From positions 1-25,898 of the forward strand of contig DAHVOT010000002.1 in assembly GCA_027318675.1 (NCBI GenBank): 25,898 nucleotides of DNA. The letters are read 5' to 3'. This document shows, piece by piece, positions 22,200 to 25,898 of the stretch. The notes under the pieces were generated by a model. The model searched no databases. It was not told the origin of the DNA and saw only the letters and a program-made list of their open reading frames with translations. The DNA is from an archaeon. Its GTDB lineage: Archaea > Nanobdellota > Nanobdellia > Pacearchaeales > GW2011-AR1. The first letter of the stretch is position 1; the number at the start of each line of letters is the position of its first letter. A program made the translations under genes and the position numbers.

Positions 22200-22646
22200 A
22201 TGGTGAAAAAACAAAACAAAAGAATAGAGAAAAAAGAAGATATCCTACTTAACATTTTGCATGAAGAGCAAGACAAAAAAGGCTACATCTCAATAGAGGC
22301 TATGAAACGTATTAGCACAGAATATCAAATCCCTATTTCAAGAATCTATGGTGTTGTTAAATTCTATACTATGTTAAGAACAGAACCTCAAGGAAAATAC
22401 ATAATAGAATTATGTGGCTCTCCAACATGCGTATTAAATGAAAGCAGAGAAATAGAAAAATTCCTTGAAAAAGAACTTAATATAAAAATTGGTGAAACAA
22501 CTAAAGACAAAATGTTTTCTGTATACAAAACTTCATGTATAGGATGTTGTGATGAACCTCCCGCAATGCTTCTCAATGGAAAACCCGTGACCAAATTGAC
22601 TCTCGAGAGAGTAAAAAAATTGCTGAATGAATTAAAGAAAAAATAA
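22200..22646 (+). CDS. NuoE/HydC-like [2Fe-2S] hydrogenase subunit
   Basis: The 148-residue thioredoxin-like ferredoxin passes electrons between the flavin subunit and its partners in NADH-linked hydrogenases (HydC/HndA) and in complex I (NuoE). A helical N-terminal domain contains IPISRIYGVVKFYTMLRTEP, the classic NuoE motif. The [2Fe-2S] ligands are C72 and C77 (CGSPTC) and C113 and C117 (CIGCC), followed by DEPPAMLLNG. Length is near the family norm (about 155-170). It is the first gene of the operon, 14 bases before the NuoF-like gene. The family call is secure. Confidence 0.95.
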   Translation: MVKKQNKRIEKKEDILLNILHEEQDKKGYISIEAMKRISTEYQIPISRIYGVVKFYTMLRTEPQGKYIIELCGSPTCVLNESREIEKFLEKELNIKIGETTKDKMFSVYKTSCIGCCDEPPAMLLNGKPVTKLTLERVKKLLNELKKK

Positions 22647-22660
22647 ACAAAGAAAACAAA

Positions 22661-23809
22661 ATGCAAATCCTCCGCCAAACCAACCTTGAAGCACTGAAAC
22701 TTGCAAAAGAATTAGGACCAGAAAAGGTCTTACAAATACTTGAAAGAAAAGCTTTAGTTGGAAGAGGAGGTGCAAGTTTCCCTCTTGCAAAGAAATGGAA
22801 ACTAGCATTAGATGCAAAAAAGAAAAATACAAATAAAAACAACTCAAAAGATATTTATCTCATATGCAATGCTGATGAAGGTGAACCAGGTACATTTAAA
22901 GATAAATTTATTCTAAAAAACAACCCAGAAACACTAATTGAAGGAATATTAATTGCAGCATATACACTAAATGCAAAAAAAGCTTTCATTTACTTAAGAA
23001 ATGAATATGAATTCCTATTAAATGATTTAGAAAACACTATAAAATCTCTTCTTAAAAAATCTAAAATGGAAAATAAAGTTGAAATAAAAATAGTAAGAGG
23101 TGCAGGAGCATATATTTGTGGAGAAGAAACTGCAATAATGCAATCAATAATGGGATATAGAGGACAATCTCAATACAAACCTCCTTATCCAACAGAGCAA
23201 GGATTATGGGAAAGTCCAACTGTGTTAAATAATGTTGAAACATTAACCTGTGTACCCCAAGCTCTTCTTTATGATGATTGGAATCCAAACTTAAGACTTT
23301 TCTCTGCATCAGGAGATATTGAAAATCCAGGAATCTATGAATGGGAATTAGGTGTAAAAATGTCAACAATACTTGATACTGTTAAACCTAAACAAGAAAT
23401 AAAAGCTCTCTCTTTCGGGTGCTTTGGAGGAATAATGCCAATAAACAAAAATACATTAGTTACAACTGAAACAATCTGTGAAGAAGACTGCCAACATGGA
23501 GCATTTACTATAATCTTCATAGGAAAAAACAGGAATATTGTGGATATTTGCTTAAGTATAGCTAAATTTTATACTTATGAATCCTGTGGAAAATGTACTC
23601 CATGTAGAGAAGGTACAATCCGTATACTTAATCTACTAAAAAAAGTTCGTGATAAAAAAGCAACCCCAGCTGATTTAGAACTCTTAAAAGAACTTTCACA
23701 GCATATTAAAGAAACAAGCTTATGCGGTTTAGGGCAATCTTCAACAAATCACATTCTAACTTCATTAGAACATTTTAAACCAGACTATATGGAGTATATT
23801 AAAAAATAA
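22661..23809 (+). CDS. NuoF/HydB-like NAD(P)H- and FMN-binding subunit, minimal form
   Basis: The 382-residue flavoprotein oxidises or reduces NAD(P)(H) and links it to FeS clusters. The FMN/NADH site blocks are GRGGASFPLAKKW (34-46), CNADEGEPGTFKDK (69-82) and GAGAYICGEETA (147-158). The N3-type [4Fe-4S] ligands are C299, C302, C305 (ESCGKCTPCREGT) and C345 (SLCGLGQ). It has neither the N-terminal thioredoxin-like [2Fe-2S] domain nor the C-terminal 2x[4Fe-4S] domain of electron-bifurcating HydB (about 600 residues), and is shorter than NuoF (about 420-445). It therefore looks like a bare NADH-dehydrogenase module. The next gene begins one base after its stop. Confidence 0.95.
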   Translation: MQILRQTNLEALKLAKELGPEKVLQILERKALVGRGGASFPLAKKWKLALDAKKKNTNKNNSKDIYLICNADEGEPGTFKDKFILKNNPETLIEGILIAAYTLNAKKAFIYLRNEYEFLLNDLENTIKSLLKKSKMENKVEIKIVRGAGAYICGEETAIMQSIMGYRGQSQYKPPYPTEQGLWESPTVLNNVETLTCVPQALLYDDWNPNLRLFSASGDIENPGIYEWELGVKMSTILDTVKPKQEIKALSFGCFGGIMPINKNTLVTTETICEEDCQHGAFTIIFIGKNRNIVDICLSIAKFYTYESCGKCTPCREGTIRILNLLKKVRDKKATPADLELLKELSQHIKETSLCGLGQSSTNHILTSLEHFKPDYMEYIKK

Positions 23810-23810
23810 A

Positions 23811-24209
23811 ATGAACGAACAAGATAAACAGTTAATTGAAGAAGCAAAGAAGATAATTATCAAATCTAAACCAGTTAAACTTATTGATACAGGAGGTGTT
23901 GGTAGTGCACTAATTACTTCTAAAGGTAATATCTTTTCTGGAGTAAGCATGGGATTTTATTGTGGAATGGGATGTTGTGGAGAATATAATGCTATTGGAG
24001 CAATGATAAGTAACGGAGAAAAAGAGATCAAAACAATTGTTGCTGTTGATGATGAAGGAAAAATTATGCCTCCTTGTGGTAAGTGCAGGGAGATGATTTT
24101 ACAAGCATGCAAAAAGAACAAGGATACTGAAGTTATAATCTCCAAAACTAAAAAAGTTAAGTTAAAAGAATTATTACCTTATCCCTGGGGAGGTTCAATA
24201 GAAGAATGA
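23811..24209 (+). CDS. Cytidine-deaminase-like zinc protein inside the hydrogenase operon
   Basis: The 132-residue protein has the cytidine deaminase fold pattern. VGSALITSKGNIFSGVSMG leads to the zinc/proton-shuttle motif CGEYNAI (C56, E58) and then PPCGKCRE (C89, C92). The zinc site is thus Cys3 with the catalytic Glu, as in tetrameric CDA or blasticidin-S-deaminase-like proteins, and the closing LLPYPW resembles the conserved C-terminal end. It should deaminate cytidine or a related ring. It starts one base after the NuoF-like stop and its end overlaps hydA by four bases (ATGA), so it is a fully integrated operon member. Why a deaminase belongs here is unknown. The fold is secure; the substrate and the hydrogenase link are not. 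Confidence 0.88.
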   Translation: MNEQDKQLIEEAKKIIIKSKPVKLIDTGGVGSALITSKGNIFSGVSMGFYCGMGCCGEYNAIGAMISNGEKEIKTIVAVDDEGKIMPPCGKCREMILQACKKNKDTEVIISKTKKVKLKELLPYPWGGSIEE

Positions 24210-25891
24210 AAATAACAATAGACAACAAGCAAATAGAACTAAATGCTGCAGACTCAAATAAAACACTCTTACAAATATGCAGAGAAAATGATATTAAAAT
24301 CCCAACACTCTGCTTCCACAAGAATCTTTTTCCAGAAGCAAGGTGCAGAGTGTGTTTAGTTGAAATGAACAGCAAGCTTGTAACAGCTTGTTCAACAAAA
24401 CCTATTGAAAATGCAAGTATTATCACTAATTCTGAGAGAGTTATCAAATCTAGAAAAATGAATTTAGAATTAATGAGTCCTAATATTAATGTTAATGAAT
24501 TAGCAAATGACTTTGAAGCAAAAGAAGTTTATGATCAAATTGGTATGGAGTATGAAAGATTCAAATCAATTAAAGATTATCATCCAGATTTAGGTGCTGC
24601 AATAGTTCGTGATAATAACAAATGTGTAAATTGCGGTAAATGTGTTCAAGTCTGCGGCAAAATTCAGGAAATACATGCTATTGATTTTTCAAGTAGAGCT
24701 CATAATGAACACGTAACTCCTTATGATGAAAAGAAACTAGAAGAAGTTGCATGTATTCAATGTGGTCAGTGTTTAATTAATTGCCCTGTTGGAGCTATAA
24801 CTGAACGTTCACATCTTCCTGAAGTAATTAAAGCTCTAAATAATCCTAAAAAACATGTTGTTGCTCAAACAGCTCCTGCAATCCGTGCAGCGTTAGGTGA
24901 ACTCTTCAACATGCCTTATGGAACTCTAGTAACAGGAAAAATGGTAACTGCTCTAAAGAAATGCGGTTTCAATAAAGTCTTTGATGTTGATTTAGGTGCA
25001 GACATGACAATTATGGAAGAATCTGCAGAACTTCTCAAGCGTCTCAAAGAAAAAAACAAAAAGAAACTTCCAATGATTACAACCTGTTGTCCAGGCTGGA
25101 TATTAATGATGGAATTCTTTTACCCTGAACTAATTCCTAATATGTCAACCTGCAAGAGCCCTCATGAAATGTCTGGTATGTTGATAAAATCTTATTATGC
25201 AGAACTTGCAAATATTAACCCTAAAGATATTGTAGTAGTTTCAATAATGCCCTGCACAGCAAAGAAGTTTGAATCTACAAGGCCAGAATTAAACACAGGA
25301 GTTGATTATGTCCTCACGACCAGAGAACTTGGAAGACTAATAAAACAAAAAAATATTGATTTCTCATCTCTTCCAGACACAGAATTTGATCCAACTCTAG
25401 GATTAGCAAGTGGTGCAGGAGATATTTTTGGTGCAGCTGGAGGAGTTATGGAAGCTGCATTAAGAACAGCTTATGAGCTCTCAACAAAAAAGAAGCTTGA
25501 AAAAGTAGAATTTCAAAATCTTAGAACAAAAGACAGCAGTATAAGAGAAGGTAAAATAAAACTAGGAAACAAAACAATACGTTACGCAACAGCGAGTGGC
25601 GGAGCAAACATCCGCAAGCTATTAAGAAACAAAGATAAATATGATTTTATTGAAATGATGGCTTGTCCTGGAGGATGTGTGGGGGGAGGAGGACAACCAA
25701 TCTACTCTGATGATAAAGTTCTCACCCTAAGGGCCCAAGCACTCTATAAGCAAGATAGTATGCGTGAATACAGACGTTCCCACGAAAACCCAATTGTTAA
25801 AGATATTTACAAGAAGTATCTCGGAGAACCGTTAAGCAAGAAGGCTGAGAAGTTGCTGCATACGAAGTATACCAAGAAGGAGAAGTTTTAG
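24206..25891 (+). CDS. hydA: [FeFe]-hydrogenase catalytic subunit (HydA) lacking the His-Cys3 cluster
   Basis: The enzyme makes or consumes H2 at the H-cluster. The order in 561 residues is as follows. The N-terminal [2Fe-2S] domain has C36, C47, C50, C62. A linker (about 85-125) should carry a His-Cys3 [4Fe-4S] site but has no Cys. The 2x[4Fe-4S] ferredoxin domain has C140/143/146/150 and C183/186/189/193. The H-domain has L1 TTCCPGW (C295 ligand, C294 proton relay), L2 MPCTAKKFE (C350) and L3 MACPGGCVGGGGQP (C487, C491). The fused small-subunit tail (REYRRSHENP...LYKQ region) is present. All H-cluster ligands are intact, so activity is expected if HydE/F/G exist elsewhere. Eight of 24 Arg codons are CGN, more than in neighbouring genes, a hint of transfer. 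The window ends seven bases later. Confidence 0.97.
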   Translation: MKITIDNKQIELNAADSNKTLLQICRENDIKIPTLCFHKNLFPEARCRVCLVEMNSKLVTACSTKPIENASIITNSERVIKSRKMNLELMSPNINVNELANDFEAKEVYDQIGMEYERFKSIKDYHPDLGAAIVRDNNKCVNCGKCVQVCGKIQEIHAIDFSSRAHNEHVTPYDEKKLEEVACIQCGQCLINCPVGAITERSHLPEVIKALNNPKKHVVAQTAPAIRAALGELFNMPYGTLVTGKMVTALKKCGFNKVFDVDLGADMTIMEESAELLKRLKEKNKKKLPMITTCCPGWILMMEFFYPELIPNMSTCKSPHEMSGMLIKSYYAELANINPKDIVVVSIMPCTAKKFESTRPELNTGVDYVLTTRELGRLIKQKNIDFSSLPDTEFDPTLGLASGAGDIFGAAGGVMEAALRTAYELSTKKKLEKVEFQNLRTKDSSIREGKIKLGNKTIRYATASGGANIRKLLRNKDKYDFIEMMACPGGCVGGGGQPIYSDDKVLTLRAQALYKQDSMREYRRSHENPIVKDIYKKYLGEPLSKKAEKLLHTKYTKKEKF

Positions 25892-25898
25892 AAAGAGA

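Noticed and set aside
1..25898. CRISPR arrays, insertion sequences, integrases or phage genes
   Set aside because: No regularly spaced repeats, transposase motifs or terminal inverted repeats were seen; the only notable long repeat is the 23-base tRNA fragment.

Overview
The window comes from an AT-rich genome of a small-genome archaeon, most likely a DPANN lineage of the Woesearchaeota/Pacearchaeota kind. The archaeal assignment rests on deoxyhypusine synthase, transcription factor E, ribosomal protein eS17, tRNA-splicing endonuclease, an archaeal-type leucyl-tRNA synthetase and an intron-bearing tRNA with a bulge-helix-bulge motif. Most genes have a TATA-like box about 25-30 bases before the start codon, which suggests leaderless transcripts. 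The exact lineage is inference.

Layout. 1-2168 (minus): a DisA-type diadenylate cyclase and a DHH phosphoesterase one base apart, a possible c-di-AMP make/break pair. 2202-5606: deoxyhypusine synthase, a small membrane protein, a SpoIIM-family protein, a rhomboid protease and TFE. 5732-8614 (plus): two unknown coiled-coil proteins and a short alanyl-tRNA synthetase of the kind found in CPR bacteria. 8620-14423: a membrane-anchored transglutaminase-like protein, LeuRS, EndA, a winged-helix protein with a charged linker, and eS17. 14513-14699: a truncated tRNA copy and an intron-containing tRNA-Met(CAT). 14722-20687: a VanZ-like protein and a sugar-metabolism cluster (GT4 glycosyltransferase with an alpha/alpha-toroid domain, GHMP kinase, ROK kinase, cupin, APH-like kinase). 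20764-22137: divergent regulators, a sigma-region-4-like HTH protein and a tandem Lrp/AsnC protein. 22200-25891 (plus): a four-gene [FeFe]-hydrogenase operon.

The hydrogenase operon is the outstanding feature. It encodes a NuoE-like [2Fe-2S] subunit, a stripped NuoF-like flavoprotein, a cytidine-deaminase-like protein and a HydA with an intact H-cluster domain. The genes are packed tightly, from a 1-base gap to a 4-base overlap. Together they suggest an NAD(P)H-linked, H2-evolving redox valve for a fermentative cell. HydA has lost the usual His-Cys3 [4Fe-4S] site, NuoF lacks its accessory ferredoxin domains, and the deaminase has no obvious reason to be there. No HydE/F/G maturases are in the window.

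A second highlight is the tRNA-Met. Its nearly universal G19-C56 tertiary pair appears replaced by U19-A56, a compensatory double change.
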